The notes beneath the pieces are model-generated. The model saw only the letters and a list, made by a program, of their open reading frames with translations, was not told where the DNA came from and made no database searches. From the NCBI GenBank assembly GCA_025450755.1, contig JANWLR010000060.1:1-57710 (forward strand): a DNA stretch of 57,710 nt, given 5' to 3'. The DNA is from Sphingomicrobium sp. (lineage in GTDB: Bacteria; Pseudomonadota; Alphaproteobacteria; Sphingomonadales; Sphingomonadaceae). Below, piece by piece: positions 10,132 through 20,090 of this stretch (its first letter is position 1; each line of letters begins with the position of its first letter). Made by a program: the position numbers and the translations under genes.

Positions 10132-12510
10132 GTGCTGTACCAGGAGCTGCCCCGCATCGACGAAACTCGGCTCGACGGCTGGGCTCGGTGGCTAGTCCCG
10201 GTACTGGCCTCGGCCGCTGCGCTTACGGTGGCGCTCGTTTTTCTGCTCATTGGCTATCCGCTTCTTGCTGTTGGCGCCCTGATAGCCGGAGCAATTGGGG
10301 CTTTTATCTTACGGCCCCGGGCAGAAACGTCATCCGTATCCGAGCCACTAGTCAGCGGTCCGGACTATTCGCTCGTCGGCTCGGCGCTTGGACTTAGTCG
10401 TGAGCCAGTCGCGCTGACTGGCGGCGACGGCACGCTTTTGGTCGTCAATACGGAATATCGAGAGCATTTCGGGAGGGCGGCGCCGCTCGGCGTCGCCGCG
10501 AACGATCAAGCGCGTGACGGGCTCAAGCTCGCTCAATCGATGGCTTGGCGCGACGGGGCGGGCTGCGTCGCTGGGATCGAGACAGGCTCCGGTACCATGC
10601 CTGTCGAGGTCGAGCGTGTCGGGTCGCGCAACGATTTGTTGCTCTGGCGTTTCCCGCAACCCCCTCCGCCAGATCCACTGAGCATTGCGGTTCGCCAGAT
10701 CGAAGGCACGATTGGTGAACGATTAGCGGGCGCCGGCGTCCTCGCCGCAGTTGTAGACGCGAAGGGCGCAATTCTTGCCGCAAACAGTCTTTTTGCCGAT
10801 CGCGCCATAGATCCGAACCGTCCACTCGCCAAAAATCGTTTGGGTGAGCTCATGGAGATTGGCGAGGACGAGCAAATGCGTCTCGTCGCCGAAGGGGAAA
10901 GCGGACAACCTGTCCGGGCTGTCCATGTCCCTGCAGATCCGGCAGACGAAAGCGGGGCTGGCACCTTCCTGCTGTTCGACGCCGGCGGCAGTACTTCGCT
11001 GGCCCAATCGTCGAACCTGCAGGCGCTGCTTGATGTCATGCCGGTCGGGCTCGCGCTGGTCGACCGTGACGGTCGCTTCCTGGTGATGAACAGCGCCTTC
11101 CGGCAGGCCGCCGGAGTCAAGGGCTCGGCAATGCCTGTCTATCCCGGCGATATCGTCGTCAAGGAAGACAAGGCCGCAGTGGCGGATGCCGTAAGGCGCA
11201 ACGCACGGGGACCTGCAATGTCGGGAGACCTTGCGGTTCGCCTTGCCCAACAGTCTTCGGAGTTGGTTGCGCTGACCATCGCCGGTCTGCGCGGACTTGG
11301 TGATGCGGCGGTCCTGCTGCTGCTCAAGGACAATAGCGAGGAGGCGAAGCTAAAGCGCCAGGTCGCCCAGGCGACGAAGATGCAGGTCGTTGGCCAGCTG
11401 GCGGGCGGCGTGGCGCACGACTTCAACAATATTCTGACCGCGATCATCGGCCACTGCGATCTGATGCTGATGCGGCACACGCCAGGGGACAGCGACTATG
11501 ACGACATCCAGCAGATCAAGTCGAATTCCAACCGCGCGGCGGGCCTTACCCGACAGCTTCTTGCCTTTTCGCGGCAACAAACCCTTCGCCCGCAAGTGCT
11601 CCAGCTTCCTGACGTTGTGTCGGAAGTGTCCCATCTTTTGAAGCGCTTGCTTGGCGAGACCGTGGAGCTGGTGGTGAAGCATGGGCGAAACCTGGGCGCG
11701 ATCCGCGCTGACCCCGGCCAGCTCGAACAGGTAATCATCAACCTTGCAGTCAACGCCCGCGACGCGATGGCTGCAAAGGGCGGCGGCACGCTGACCATCC
11801 GGACATATTCGATCAGGGCCGATCAGGTGGCGGAACTCGGATCCGATATCCTGCCGGTCGTTGATTACACGGCGCTAAAGGTCACCGACACCGGCACTGG
11901 CATCCCCCGCAATGTAATTGGCAAGATCTGGGAGCCCTTCTTCACGACAAAGGAGGTCGGCAAAGGGACAGGTCTTGGCCTGTCGACGGTGTACGGGATC
12001 GTCAAACAATCCGGGGGTTTCATTTTCGCGGACTCTGTACCGGGCGAGTGGACCAGCTTCGACATCTATCTGCCGGTCCACCGCGAGGAAGCCCGCGCTA
12101 CGAAGACGCGCAAGACTGAGAAGGCCAAGAAGGACGAACTCTGGGGCAGCGGCACGGTGCTGTTGGTCGAGGATGAACCGACGGTCCGGAGTGTCGCGGA
12201 GCGCGCGCTGACCCGCCATGGCTATACAGTGATAACGGCAGACAGTGGCGAAGATGCACTCGAGGTTCTCGCCAAGGGCGAAAAGGTCGACCTTCTGATT
12301 AGCGACGTCGTCATGCCGGGCATGGACGGCCCGACCATGGTCCGGGAGGCGCGCGAGAGCCGACCCGAGCTCAAGATCCTATTCATGTCGGGCTATGCCG
12401 AAGAGCAGCTCAGGAAATCGATCGACATCGAAAACGTCAATTTCCTTCCGAAGCCATTTTCAGTGATCGAGCTTGCCGAAGCGGCCCGACGCGCGGTGGG
12501 GACCAAATAA
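10132..12510 (+). CDS. cckA: CckA-type hybrid sensor histidine kinase
   Basis: 792 residues. CckA controls CtrA, the master cell-cycle regulator of alphaproteobacteria, through ChpT. Two membrane segments (about 20-62) are followed by PAS-like regions (about 95-400), a HisKA domain with phospho-accepting His429 (GGVAHDFNNILTAIIG), an HATPase domain with NLAVNARDAM and GTGLGLSTVYG, and a C-terminal receiver with Asp725 (ISDVVMPGMDG). RQQTLRPQ after the H-box is typical of CckA. The GTG start has AGGATG upstream. An orphan receiver follows 42 bases later. Confidence 0.93.
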   Translation: MLYQELPRIDETRLDGWARWLVPVLASAAALTVALVFLLIGYPLLAVGALIAGAIGAFILRPRAETSSVSEPLVSGPDYSLVGSALGLSREPVALTGGDGTLLVVNTEYREHFGRAAPLGVAANDQARDGLKLAQSMAWRDGAGCVAGIETGSGTMPVEVERVGSRNDLLLWRFPQPPPPDPLSIAVRQIEGTIGERLAGAGVLAAVVDAKGAILAANSLFADRAIDPNRPLAKNRLGELMEIGEDEQMRLVAEGESGQPVRAVHVPADPADESGAGTFLLFDAGGSTSLAQSSNLQALLDVMPVGLALVDRDGRFLVMNSAFRQAAGVKGSAMPVYPGDIVVKEDKAAVADAVRRNARGPAMSGDLAVRLAQQSSELVALTIAGLRGLGDAAVLLLLKDNSEEAKLKRQVAQATKMQVVGQLAGGVAHDFNNILTAIIGHCDLMLMRHTPGDSDYDDIQQIKSNSNRAAGLTRQLLAFSRQQTLRPQVLQLPDVVSEVSHLLKRLLGETVELVVKHGRNLGAIRADPGQLEQVIINLAVNARDAMAAKGGGTLTIRTYSIRADQVAELGSDILPVVDYTALKVTDTGTGIPRNVIGKIWEPFFTTKEVGKGTGLGLSTVYGIVKQSGGFIFADSVPGEWTSFDIYLPVHREEARATKTRKTEKAKKDELWGSGTVLLVEDEPTVRSVAERALTRHGYTVITADSGEDALEVLAKGEKVDLLISDVVMPGMDGPTMVREARESRPELKILFMSGYAEEQLRKSIDIENVNFLPKPFSVIELAEAARRAVGTK

Positions 12511-12552
12511 GGCCTTTGCGCTTTTGCGCCCGCGCGATATTCGAGCGGTCAC

Positions 12553-12909
12553 ATGGCGGGGTCGCGTTCCATTCTGATCGTCGAGGACGAGCCACTCATT
12601 GCGATGATGCTCGAGGATTTTCTCGACTCCCTTGGACACAAGGTGCGGGGAACGTGCGACAGCGTGAAGGGCGCGCTCGAGGAGATCGAGAAGGGCGGGT
12701 TCGACCTCGCGATCCTCGACGTGAACCTCAAAGGAGAGAATGTCTGGCCCGTCGCGACCAAGCTGCGCGAGCGCAACGTTCCTTTCGTGATTGCCACCGG
12801 CGGCCACGTCGATCCGCCGCCGCCGGAGTTCAACGACGCGCCAGTCATCGAAAAGCCCTATACGGTCGACAGAGTCACTCCGGCGATCGAGGCGGCATTC
12901 GCCGGTTGA
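12553..12909 (+). CDS. Single-domain response regulator
   Basis: 118 residues, a receiver domain with no output domain. The acidic pocket is in VEDEP, the phospho-accepting residue is Asp56 (AILDVNL), and the conserved lysine is in IEKPY. The switch region reads PFVIATGG, close to the PFxFATGY signature of the FAT GUY receivers that are common in alphaproteobacteria and linked to general stress signalling; one position differs. It lies directly downstream of cckA on the same strand, so it could be a phosphate sink or partner of that pathway, but this is only inferred from position. Confidence 0.88.
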   Translation: MAGSRSILIVEDEPLIAMMLEDFLDSLGHKVRGTCDSVKGALEEIEKGGFDLAILDVNLKGENVWPVATKLRERNVPFVIATGGHVDPPPPEFNDAPVIEKPYTVDRVTPAIEAAFAG

Positions 12910-12959
12910 CTGCGCCTCGCATCGCCAAAAGGTTGCGACGACCTTCGGCCTAGCTCGCC

Positions 12960-13733
12960 ATGTTTGAATTCCAGACTCGCCTGATCTTTCCGACCCATGC
13001 GGTCGCCCTTGCTGGCCCACTGCCGCCTAACGCTCAGCGACTGTCGGTGACCACGCCGGACGGGAATATGCTTCAGGGGATCTGCATCCCGTCCGAACAG
13101 GCAGACCCGACCCGCACATTGATACTCGGTTTTGGTGGCAATGCCTGGAACGCGCAGGACGTCGCCGAATATCTACATGAGCTCTATTCGGGTCACGACG
13201 TCGTCGCTTTCCATTACCGGGGATACGCGCCGTCGACCGGGACGCCATCGGCAGAAGCGCTGATCACCGACGCCCCGCTGATCTACGACGCGGCCGTTGA
13301 ACACACTAAGGCGGTTCGGGTAATCGCTGTCGGGTTCAGCATCGGCAGCGGTATTGTTGCCCAGCTTTCCGCCGAGCGGAAGCTCGCCGGGCTCATCCTC
13401 GTCACCCCATTCGATTCCTTGAAGGCAGTCGCTCAATCCATCTATCCGTGGTTGCCGATCGGGCCGTTCTTTGAACACGAAATCGAGGCCGCCGGGCCGC
13501 TCAAGACCAGCAACGTTCCAATCGCGATGGTCGCGGCCGGGCGCGACGAGATCATCCCTGCTGCGCGAATGGCAGCACTCAGGACCGTAATTCCAAACCT
13601 CGTCTACGATCGGACGATCGCCGACGCGGGACACAATGACATCTATGCTCGGTCCGAGTTCCAGCTGGACATGCGCAATGCTTTGGAGGAAGTCGGCGGT
13701 AACCAATTCCCGCCCAATCCTGGCACACGTTAA
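12960..13733 (+). CDS. Alpha/beta hydrolase
   Basis: 257 residues with an alpha/beta-hydrolase core. The nucleophile is the serine of GFSIGSG (about residue 124), the acid is likely in AAGRDEIIP, and the base is the histidine of DAGHNDIY near the C-terminus, so the triad is complete. An oxyanion-side motif LGFGGNAWN precedes. It resembles the serine aminopeptidase S33/BEM46-like group. No signal peptide is evident, so it is cytoplasmic or peripherally bound. The substrate cannot be told. A 177-base gap separates it from clpX. Confidence 0.85.
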   Translation: MFEFQTRLIFPTHAVALAGPLPPNAQRLSVTTPDGNMLQGICIPSEQADPTRTLILGFGGNAWNAQDVAEYLHELYSGHDVVAFHYRGYAPSTGTPSAEALITDAPLIYDAAVEHTKAVRVIAVGFSIGSGIVAQLSAERKLAGLILVTPFDSLKAVAQSIYPWLPIGPFFEHEIEAAGPLKTSNVPIAMVAAGRDEIIPAARMAALRTVIPNLVYDRTIADAGHNDIYARSEFQLDMRNALEEVGGNQFPPNPGTR

Positions 13734-13837
13734 GGTTACCACTGCGCCCGAAGACCTTGCTAGGGGCAAAGGCTCCATCCATATTCTTGATTGAAAAGAC
13801 CAATCGGCAAGAGGGATACGTTAACCGGCCTTCAGAG

Positions 13838-13865
13838 TTGATTGTGTCATAAACCGGGCTAGCAT
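13838..13865 (+). promoter_or_regulatory. Possible clpX promoter
   Basis: TTGATT (13838-13843) and TAGCAT (13860-13865) are separated by 16 bases, 45 bases before clpX. It is the best sigma-70-like pair I could find in the 177-base gap, but the -10 matches only four of six positions. The rest of the gap shows no further clear structure. Confidence 0.3.
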
Positions 13866-13910
13866 GCCCATTAGAGGACGGTCGTTCGCGGCCGAGACGC
13901 AAGGACGGGA

Positions 13911-15176
13911 ATGACCAAGCTTTCAGGCGGCGACAGCAAGAGCACTCTCTACTGCTCGTTCTGCGGCAAGTCGCAGCACGAGGTCAGGAAGCTGATCGCC
14001 GGGCCGACGGTGTTCATCTGCGATGAATGCGTCGAGTTGTGCAACGACATCATCCGCGAGGAGTCGAAGTCGGCTCTCGTCAAGACGCGCGACGGAGTTC
14101 CGACGCCGTCCGAGATCTGCAAGGTCCTCGACGATTATGTAATCGGGCAGGATCGCGCCAAGCGCGTCCTCTCCGTTGCCGTCCACAACCATTACAAACG
14201 TCTGTCGCACGGCTCCAAGGCCGGCAATGATGTGGAACTCGCCAAATCAAATATCCTGCTGATTGGTCCCACCGGATGCGGCAAGACGCTCCTCGCCCAG
14301 ACTTTGGCCCGAATCCTTGATGTTCCCTTCACTATGGCCGACGCGACGACGCTCACCGAAGCGGGCTATGTCGGCGAAGATGTCGAGAACATCATCCTCA
14401 AGCTGCTTCAGGCGTCCGACTATAATGTCGAGAAGGCCCAGCGCGGGATCGTCTATATCGACGAAATCGATAAGATCAGCCGCAAGTCGGATAATCCGTC
14501 GATCACCCGCGACGTCTCCGGCGAAGGTGTTCAGCAGGCGCTTCTCAAGCTCATGGAAGGCACCACCGCAAGCGTACCGCCGCAGGGTGGACGCAAGCAC
14601 CCCCAGCAGGAATTCCTGCAGGTCGATACGACCAACATCCTGTTCATCTGCGGCGGCGCTTTTGCCGGCCTCGAAAAAATCATTTCCGACCGGATGCAGG
14701 GCAAGTCGATGGGCTTTGGGGCTCACGTCGCCGCTCCAGACGAACGCAAGACCGGCGAGATCCTCCAGCATTGCGAGCCGGAGGACTTGCTGAAATTCGG
14801 ACTTATCCCCGAGTTTGTCGGCCGCTTGCCGGTCATCGCAACTCTGCTTGACCTCGACGAAACCGCATTGGTGAAGATTCTGATCGAGCCGAAGAACGCT
14901 CTGGTGAAGCAATATGCCAAGCTGTTCGACATGGAGGATGTCCAGCTCGAGTTCACTGATGACGCGCTGCACTCCATCGCGGTCAAGGCCATCGAGCGTA
15001 AGACTGGCGCGCGCGGGCTGCGGTCGATCCTCGAAGGAATCCTGCTCGACACGATGTTCGACCTGCCCTCGATGGATGGCGTCGACGAGGTCCACATCGA
15101 CAGGGATGTTGTCGAGGGCAGGAAGGAGCCCGTCCGCGTCTACTCCGCCAAGGACAAGGCGGGCGACGCGGCCTGA
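13911..15176 (+). CDS. clpX: ATP-dependent Clp protease ATPase subunit ClpX
   Basis: 421 residues. ClpX unfolds tagged substrates, including SsrA-tagged peptides and CtrA, and feeds them to ClpP. The N-terminal zinc-binding domain has CSFCGKS and CDECVELC. The AAA+ module shows Walker [12 protein letters not shown], Walker [10 protein letters not shown], the [16 protein letters not shown] segment, and sensor 2 TGARGLRSI. Length is normal. No clpP lies directly upstream, where many alphaproteobacteria have it; a ClpP paralogue is found 5 kb away behind lon. The stop is 9 bases from the convergent methyltransferase gene. Confidence 0.98.
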   Translation: MTKLSGGDSKSTLYCSFCGKSQHEVRKLIAGPTVFICDECVELCNDIIREESKSALVKTRDGVPTPSEICKVLDDYVIGQDRAKRVLSVAVHNHYKRLSHGSKAGNDVELAKSNILLIGPTGCGKTLLAQTLARILDVPFTMADATTLTEAGYVGEDVENIILKLLQASDYNVEKAQRGIVYIDEIDKISRKSDNPSITRDVSGEGVQQALLKLMEGTTASVPPQGGRKHPQQEFLQVDTTNILFICGGAFAGLEKIISDRMQGKSMGFGAHVAAPDERKTGEILQHCEPEDLLKFGLIPEFVGRLPVIATLLDLDETALVKILIEPKNALVKQYAKLFDMEDVQLEFTDDALHSIAVKAIERKTGARGLRSILEGILLDTMFDLPSMDGVDEVHIDRDVVEGRKEPVRVYSAKDKAGDAA

Positions 15177-15185
15177 GCAGAGCGC

Positions 15186-15773
15186 TCAGACGATTTTCGG
15201 GAAAAGCGCTGGAGTTGAGTCGCGATAGCGGATGAACGCATTGCCGAAGCTCTGCTCCAGAAGGCGCTCTTCGGCATCGGTTCGCATTCTGGTCCCGATC
15301 AGAAACACCGGGATTGCGATAATCAGCTGCACCAAATGGCCGAGCGACACGGCAAGTCCCAGCATGAACAGCAACATGGCGAGATAGATCGGGTGGCGCA
15401 CGTGCGCATATACGCCGGAGCAAACAAGCTGGTGGTCATCGAGAGTCCGCGCCTCGATGCTCCAGTTCTTGCCGAGTTCAGTTGAACTCGAACCGAAGAG
15501 GGCGACCGCGCCACCCATCAGCAACAGGACCGCGACGTAACCCGCGATCGCAGGCGCGCCATACCAGCTGAGGGTGGGACGCACCGCGCCGATCCCTGCC
15601 AGTGCGATGCCGAAACTTTGCAAAATGATGCCGAGACGGGATCCTGAATCGGTGCGGCCGCCGCTCTCCTTTGGCCTTCGCATCATTGCGCGAACGATAA
15701 GAACAAAGAAAACGAGCGCCAGCATATCGAAGAGCCACCACTGCGGCATCGCAATCGGAACAGCCCAGGACAT
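15186..15773 (-). CDS. Isoprenylcysteine carboxyl methyltransferase-like membrane protein
   Basis: 195 residues with about five membrane segments. The C-terminal half has the ICMT/PEMT-type signature: GVYAHVRHPIYLAMLL, followed by an RTDAEERLLEQSFGNAF stretch that forms the SAM-binding pocket in the family. Bacterial members are membrane methyltransferases whose substrates are mostly unknown. It is convergent with clpX and upstream of the L,D-transpeptidase gene on the same strand, but the 3' gap of 43 bases gives no sign of a functional link. Confidence 0.8.
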   Translation of the reverse strand: MSWAVPIAMPQWWLFDMLALVFFVLIVRAMMRRPKESGGRTDSGSRLGIILQSFGIALAGIGAVRPTLSWYGAPAIAGYVAVLLLMGGAVALFGSSSTELGKNWSIEARTLDDHQLVCSGVYAHVRHPIYLAMLLFMLGLAVSLGHLVQLIIAIPVFLIGTRMRTDAEERLLEQSFGNAFIRYRDSTPALFPKIV

Positions 15774-15816
15774 CTTTTGTCACAAATAGGACAGGTGTCT
15801 TAGGTGGTCAATACAC

Positions 15817-17310
15817 CTACTTGAGCCCGCGCACCGCCGCCAACAGCTGCGTCCCAAACCGCTCCATCAGGTGCGCATCGCGCCCGTAATGGTCCTCGAG
15901 GAACCTGACGCCATCGGCCGTCGGCTGCACTGTCAGGTAGGTCATGTAGACGGGAATGGGCTTGGGCAGGTCGACCTCTTTTTCGACCTTCGGATCATCG
16001 CCCTTCGGAATCACGCCATCGAACAGGAACTTGGCTACGCGCTTGTAGTCTTCCAGTCGGACGCAACCGTTGCTGATCCACAGCTCGTTCTTCGTGAAAT
16101 GGTCCTTCTCCGGAGAATCGTGCAGGTAGATCCCGAAGTAATTGGGCAGCATGAATTTCATCATGCCCATTGAATTGGCCGGACTCGGCAAGCGCCGCAG
16201 CCTCACGTCCTCTCGACCGTCGACGACCGCCTGCCAGTCGACCGTGCTCGGGTCGATGAGCTTGGCGTCATCGCTATAGTCGGTCATCACCTGATATTCG
16301 CGCACGGTGAGATAGCTGATGCCCTGCTTGACGATGCGTGGCCCGACGAGGTTACGCACCAGCTCCGGCGGCACGTTCCAGTAAGGATTGACGCTCGCAT
16401 ATTTGATGTAGGCCGCCATCATTGGAGTTGCGGTCTCGGCTTTGCCGACGATCACCTTCATTTCGTCGACCTTGCGGCCATTCTGCCACATCGAAAGCCG
16501 GGCATCCCCGGCGTCCACCAGCAGATACTTGGATTGCTCTTCGGGGGCCGGGAGGCGCTTCGCGCGCTCCATGTTGATGATGATCAGCTGCTCGTAATAT
16601 TGCGCTCCGCGGTTCAGAGCGTCGATCGTACCGGACCCGGCGATGCCGTCGGCCTTGAGGCCGTGGACGTCCTGGAACTCCTTCACGTTTGCCGCGAGAA
16701 CTGTGTCATAAGAGTCGCCGCCGGAAAGCCCCAGACGTGTGCGGAGCGCCGCGACGCGATCGCCGCTCATTCCCGGTTTCAGCGTCGGTCCCTCAGGAAC
16801 CGGCAACTGCGGCAGGTCGCCCCAGCGCTGCTGATACTTGATTAACCCCCGTCGCAGGTCGGTGTAGATCGGGTTCACCGATGTAAAGAGGTCGACTGGC
16901 GCGCCGCTCCAGGCCGCATTCGCCATGTCGGCCATCGGCCCATTGTCGTGCACGGCCTTCGGAACAAGGCCCTCGTCGATGTAGATCATGTCGACGCCCT
17001 GCTCGATCGCGGGCGGCAGATCGATCGGCTCGAGAGCGGGAGCCTTGCTTCCCTGGGCCGCCGGCGATTGCCATGGCTGGCCAGCGGGCGCTTGTGGCTG
17101 CGCCATCCAGGGTTCCGCTACTGGACCACTCTGGACGGCGGGTTGAGGCTGCGCCATCCACGGCTCCGCGACGGGCGCGCGCTGTGTGGGCTGAGCAGCT
17201 GGTGGGGGCGGCGGCGGCGCCGATCCGGGCGCCGGCCAGCTGACCTGCGCCAATGCGACTGCAGGAAGCGTCAGTGCGCAAAGCGCGATGATAGAAGGGC
17301 GAATAGTCAC
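15817..17310 (-). CDS. Large L,D-transpeptidase (YcbB/LdtD type)
   Basis: 497 residues, exported. A signal peptide (ending near LAQVSW) is followed by a proline/glutamine-rich linker containing near-repeats of VAEPWMAQPQ. A peptidoglycan-binding domain (GMSGDRVAALRTRLGL) and a YkuD catalytic domain follow; the nucleophile cysteine is in SNGCVRLEDY and the histidine in IYLHDSP. Such enzymes make 3-3 crosslinks in peptidoglycan. The GTG start is used because no better start precedes the signal peptide. It differs in architecture from the second, small L,D-transpeptidase at 34466. Confidence 0.93.
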   Translation of the reverse strand: MTIRPSIIALCALTLPAVALAQVSWPAPGSAPPPPPPAAQPTQRAPVAEPWMAQPQPAVQSGPVAEPWMAQPQAPAGQPWQSPAAQGSKAPALEPIDLPPAIEQGVDMIYIDEGLVPKAVHDNGPMADMANAAWSGAPVDLFTSVNPIYTDLRRGLIKYQQRWGDLPQLPVPEGPTLKPGMSGDRVAALRTRLGLSGGDSYDTVLAANVKEFQDVHGLKADGIAGSGTIDALNRGAQYYEQLIIINMERAKRLPAPEEQSKYLLVDAGDARLSMWQNGRKVDEMKVIVGKAETATPMMAAYIKYASVNPYWNVPPELVRNLVGPRIVKQGISYLTVREYQVMTDYSDDAKLIDPSTVDWQAVVDGREDVRLRRLPSPANSMGMMKFMLPNYFGIYLHDSPEKDHFTKNELWISNGCVRLEDYKRVAKFLFDGVIPKGDDPKVEKEVDLPKPIPVYMTYLTVQPTADGVRFLEDHYGRDAHLMERFGTQLLAAVRGLK

Positions 17311-17373
17311 GCCGCCATTGATACTGAAGGAAACTGAACGATTACAGAATCAGTCGTTTCGGTTCGACTCGAA

Positions 17374-17586
17374 TTACTCACCATCCAGCGGAAGCGTGTT
17401 TCGTTCGGCCGTTGGCGAGCCAAGCTTTTGCGCCATTTTCTCGACTTGCTCGTCGGTAGGAGGCTTGGGAATCTCCTCACCCGGTGCAAGCGCATCATCC
17501 GGAATGCCTGGCCCCGTTCCGGCTATGGTCTCGTTGATGGGCTCCTCGTTGGGCCCTCTGCTGATCTTTTCCCTGTCGTCGGACAT
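17374..17586 (-). CDS. Small hydrophilic protein of unknown function
   Basis: 70 residues, acidic and proline-rich, with no membrane segment or cysteine. The composition (many Glu, Asp, Pro, Gly, Asn) suggests a disordered protein. Codon use fits its neighbours and a plausible ribosome site (GGGAGATGCC) precedes the ATG. The gene is divergent from lon, sharing its upstream region. I do not recognise a family. Confidence 0.55.
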   Translation of the reverse strand: MSDDREKISRGPNEEPINETIAGTGPGIPDDALAPGEEIPKPPTDEQVEKMAQKLGSPTAERNTLPLDGE

Positions 17587-17644
17587 GCTGGCATCTCCCT
17601 GACCTCTAGAGCGAGCGATTCATTCGGATTGTTCCAGTCCGTTT

Positions 17645-17673
17645 GTTGCGCCTTAAGATGCTGCCGCCCATAT
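17645..17673 (+). promoter_or_regulatory. Possible RpoH (heat-shock) promoter of lon
   Basis: CCCATAT at 17667-17673 matches the -10 consensus of sigma-32 promoters. GTTG at 17645-17648 lies 18 bases upstream and is a weak -35 half. Lon is a classical heat-shock gene, which supports the reading. The predicted transcription start (about 17680) falls almost on the lon ATG. Confidence 0.4.
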
Positions 17674-17681
17674 ACCAGCTC

Positions 17682-20081
17682 ATGACTCGCTCTCTTCCCA
17701 TCCTTCCCCTTCGCGACATCGTCGTTTTTCCGCACCGCATTGTTCCGCTGTTTGTCGGCCGCGAGAAGTCGGTAGCGGCGCTCGAAGCGGCAATGGCTGC
17801 CGACAAGGAGCTTTTTCTCGTCGCACAGCTTGATCCGGCCGAGGATGATCCCGACCGGGATGCGCTCTACGATCTCGGCGTCATCGCAACTGCAATGCAG
17901 CTTCTCAAGCTCCCCGACGGGACCGTTCGTGTGCTCGTCGAGGGCGTGAAGAGAGCGCGGCTGCTCGATATCGTCGCTCGCGAGGGTTATGCTGCAGCGG
18001 AGATTGAAGAAGTCGACGAGGAAGACTCGGGCGGCCCCGAAGCCCAGGCGCTAATGCGCTCGGTCATCGATCAGTTCGAAAATTACGCCAAGCTCAACAA
18101 GCGCCTGCCCCCCGAGACGGGCATCCAGCTCGGCGAAATCGAAGAGCCATCCATGCTGGCTGACGCGGTCGCATCGAACCTCTCGATCAAGGTTGCCGAC
18201 AAGCAAGCGCTGCTTGGGGAATTGAATCCTGCCCGACGCCTCGAAATGGTGTTCGCCTTCATGGAAGGCGAGCTCGGCGTTCTCCAGGTCGAAAAGAAGA
18301 TCCGCAGTCGAGTGAAGCGCCAGATGGAGAAAACCCAGCGCGAATATTATTTGAACGAGCAGCTGAAGGCGATCCAGCGCGAGCTTGGGAACGAGAGTGA
18401 AGAAGGCGGCGACGAGCTTCAGGAACTTGCCGAGAAAATTCGCAAGACGCGCCTTTCCAAGGAGGCGCGCAATCGCGCCAATGCCGAGCTCAAGAAGCTT
18501 CGTGCAATGGCACCGATGTCCGCCGAAGCAACCGTTGCCCGGAATTATCTCGACGTGCTGCTGGGATTGCCCTGGGGCAAGAAGTCCAAGCTCAAGAAGA
18601 ATATCGCTGAAGCTCAGCGCGTTCTCGATGAAGACCATTACGGTCTCGTGAAGGTCAAGGACCGCATCGTCGAGTATCTCGCCGTCCAGGCGCGAACGAA
18701 CAAGCTCAAGGGACCGATCCTGTGCCTGGTCGGACCGCCGGGCGTGGGCAAGACATCGCTCGGTCGTTCCATTGCTCGGGCGACGGGTCGCGAGTTCGTA
18801 CGCCAATCGCTGGGCGGCGTGCGCGACGAGGCGGAGATTCGCGGCCACCGTCGCACCTACATCGGCTCGCTCCCCGGCAAGATCATCTCCAACATCAAGA
18901 AGGCGGGGACCTCAAACCCGCTCTTCCTGCTCGATGAGATCGACAAGCTCGGCCAGGATTTCCGCGGCGACCCGTCGTCCGCGTTACTCGAGGTCCTCGA
19001 CCCGGAGCAGAACAACAAGTTTCAGGATCACTACCTGGAGCTCGACTATGACCTTTCGGACGTGATGTTCGTGACCACTGCGAACTCGCTCGACATGCCT
19101 CAGCCGTTGATGGACCGAATGGAGATCATCCGGCTCGAAGGCTACACCGAAGACGAGAAGGTGCAGATTGCCAAGCAACATCTGATCCCCAAGCAGATGG
19201 ATGCGCACGGGCTCAAGCCGGACGAGCTGACCTACAGCGATGAAGCGCTGCGGGCCATGATCCGGCACTACACGCGCGAGGCCGGCGTCCGGACGCTTGA
19301 GCGTGAACTCGCGAAGGTAGCACGCAAGTCGCTGCGTCAGATCCTCGAGAGCAAGACCGAAAAGGTCGAGCTGACACCTGACAACCTCGGCGAATTCCTT
19401 GGGGTTCGGAAATTCCGCTATGGGATCGGCGAAGAGGAAGACCAGATCGGCGCAGTTACCGGTCTCGCCTGGACTGAAGTCGGCGGCGAGTTGCTGACCA
19501 TCGAGGCGGTCACGGTTCCCGGCAAAGGCCAGATCAAGACCACCGGCAAGCTCGGCGAAGTCATGCAGGAATCGATCCAGGCCGCGATGAGCTTTGTGAA
19601 GGCGCGGGCGCCCGCTTATGGCGTCAAGCCGTCGATCTTCGCCCGCAAGGACATACACGTGCACTTGCCTGAAGGTGCTGTTCCAAAGGATGGCCCGTCG
19701 GCGGGCATCGGCATGGTGACGGCAATGATCTCGACGCTGACGGGAACTCCCGTGCGGCGCGACATCGCGATGACCGGCGAAGTGACGCTTCGCGGTCGCG
19801 TGCTCCCGATCGGCGGTCTCAAGGAAAAGCTGTTGGCGGCGCTTCGCGGGGGAATGCGCACCGTGCTCATTCCAGCTGAGAACGAAAAGGATCTCGTCGA
19901 CCTACCGGCGACGGTGCGTGAAGGTCTCGAAATTGTGCCCGTTGATCACGTCGATCAAGTGCTGGCGCGCGCGTTAACAGCGCCGCTGCAGGCGATCGAA
20001 TGGACCGACGACGACGAGCATGCAGCAGAGCCACCGGTCCATTCCCCGGGAGCAACTGTAGAACCCTCGGTCCGTCACTGA
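17682..20081 (+). CDS. lon: ATP-dependent protease Lon
   Basis: 799 residues. Lon degrades misfolded and regulatory proteins (DnaA and CcrM in Caulobacter). Domains: N-terminal substrate-binding domain, a coiled coil (about 190-280), AAA+ with [12 protein letters not shown], and the protease domain with the Ser673/Lys716 dyad ([15 protein letters not shown]). I set the start at ATG 17682 because [18 protein letters not shown] is the family N-terminus; upstream in-frame codons add atypical residues. No Shine-Dalgarno precedes this ATG. It is convergent with the clpP paralogue, 9 bases apart. Confidence 0.97.
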   Translation: MTRSLPILPLRDIVVFPHRIVPLFVGREKSVAALEAAMAADKELFLVAQLDPAEDDPDRDALYDLGVIATAMQLLKLPDGTVRVLVEGVKRARLLDIVAREGYAAAEIEEVDEEDSGGPEAQALMRSVIDQFENYAKLNKRLPPETGIQLGEIEEPSMLADAVASNLSIKVADKQALLGELNPARRLEMVFAFMEGELGVLQVEKKIRSRVKRQMEKTQREYYLNEQLKAIQRELGNESEEGGDELQELAEKIRKTRLSKEARNRANAELKKLRAMAPMSAEATVARNYLDVLLGLPWGKKSKLKKNIAEAQRVLDEDHYGLVKVKDRIVEYLAVQARTNKLKGPILCLVGPPGVGKTSLGRSIARATGREFVRQSLGGVRDEAEIRGHRRTYIGSLPGKIISNIKKAGTSNPLFLLDEIDKLGQDFRGDPSSALLEVLDPEQNNKFQDHYLELDYDLSDVMFVTTANSLDMPQPLMDRMEIIRLEGYTEDEKVQIAKQHLIPKQMDAHGLKPDELTYSDEALRAMIRHYTREAGVRTLERELAKVARKSLRQILESKTEKVELTPDNLGEFLGVRKFRYGIGEEEDQIGAVTGLAWTEVGGELLTIEAVTVPGKGQIKTTGKLGEVMQESIQAAMSFVKARAPAYGVKPSIFARKDIHVHLPEGAVPKDGPSAGIGMVTAMISTLTGTPVRRDIAMTGEVTLRGRVLPIGGLKEKLLAALRGGMRTVLIPAENEKDLVDLPATVREGLEIVPVDHVDQVLARALTAPLQAIEWTDDDEHAAEPPVHSPGATVEPSVRH

Positions 20082-20090
20082 TCGCGGATC

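Noticed and set aside
15801-15819. TAGGTG/CACCTA hairpin at the end of the large L,D-transpeptidase gene as a terminator
   Set aside because: It overlaps the stop codon and is followed by no T-run on the minus strand; the stem is only 6 bp.
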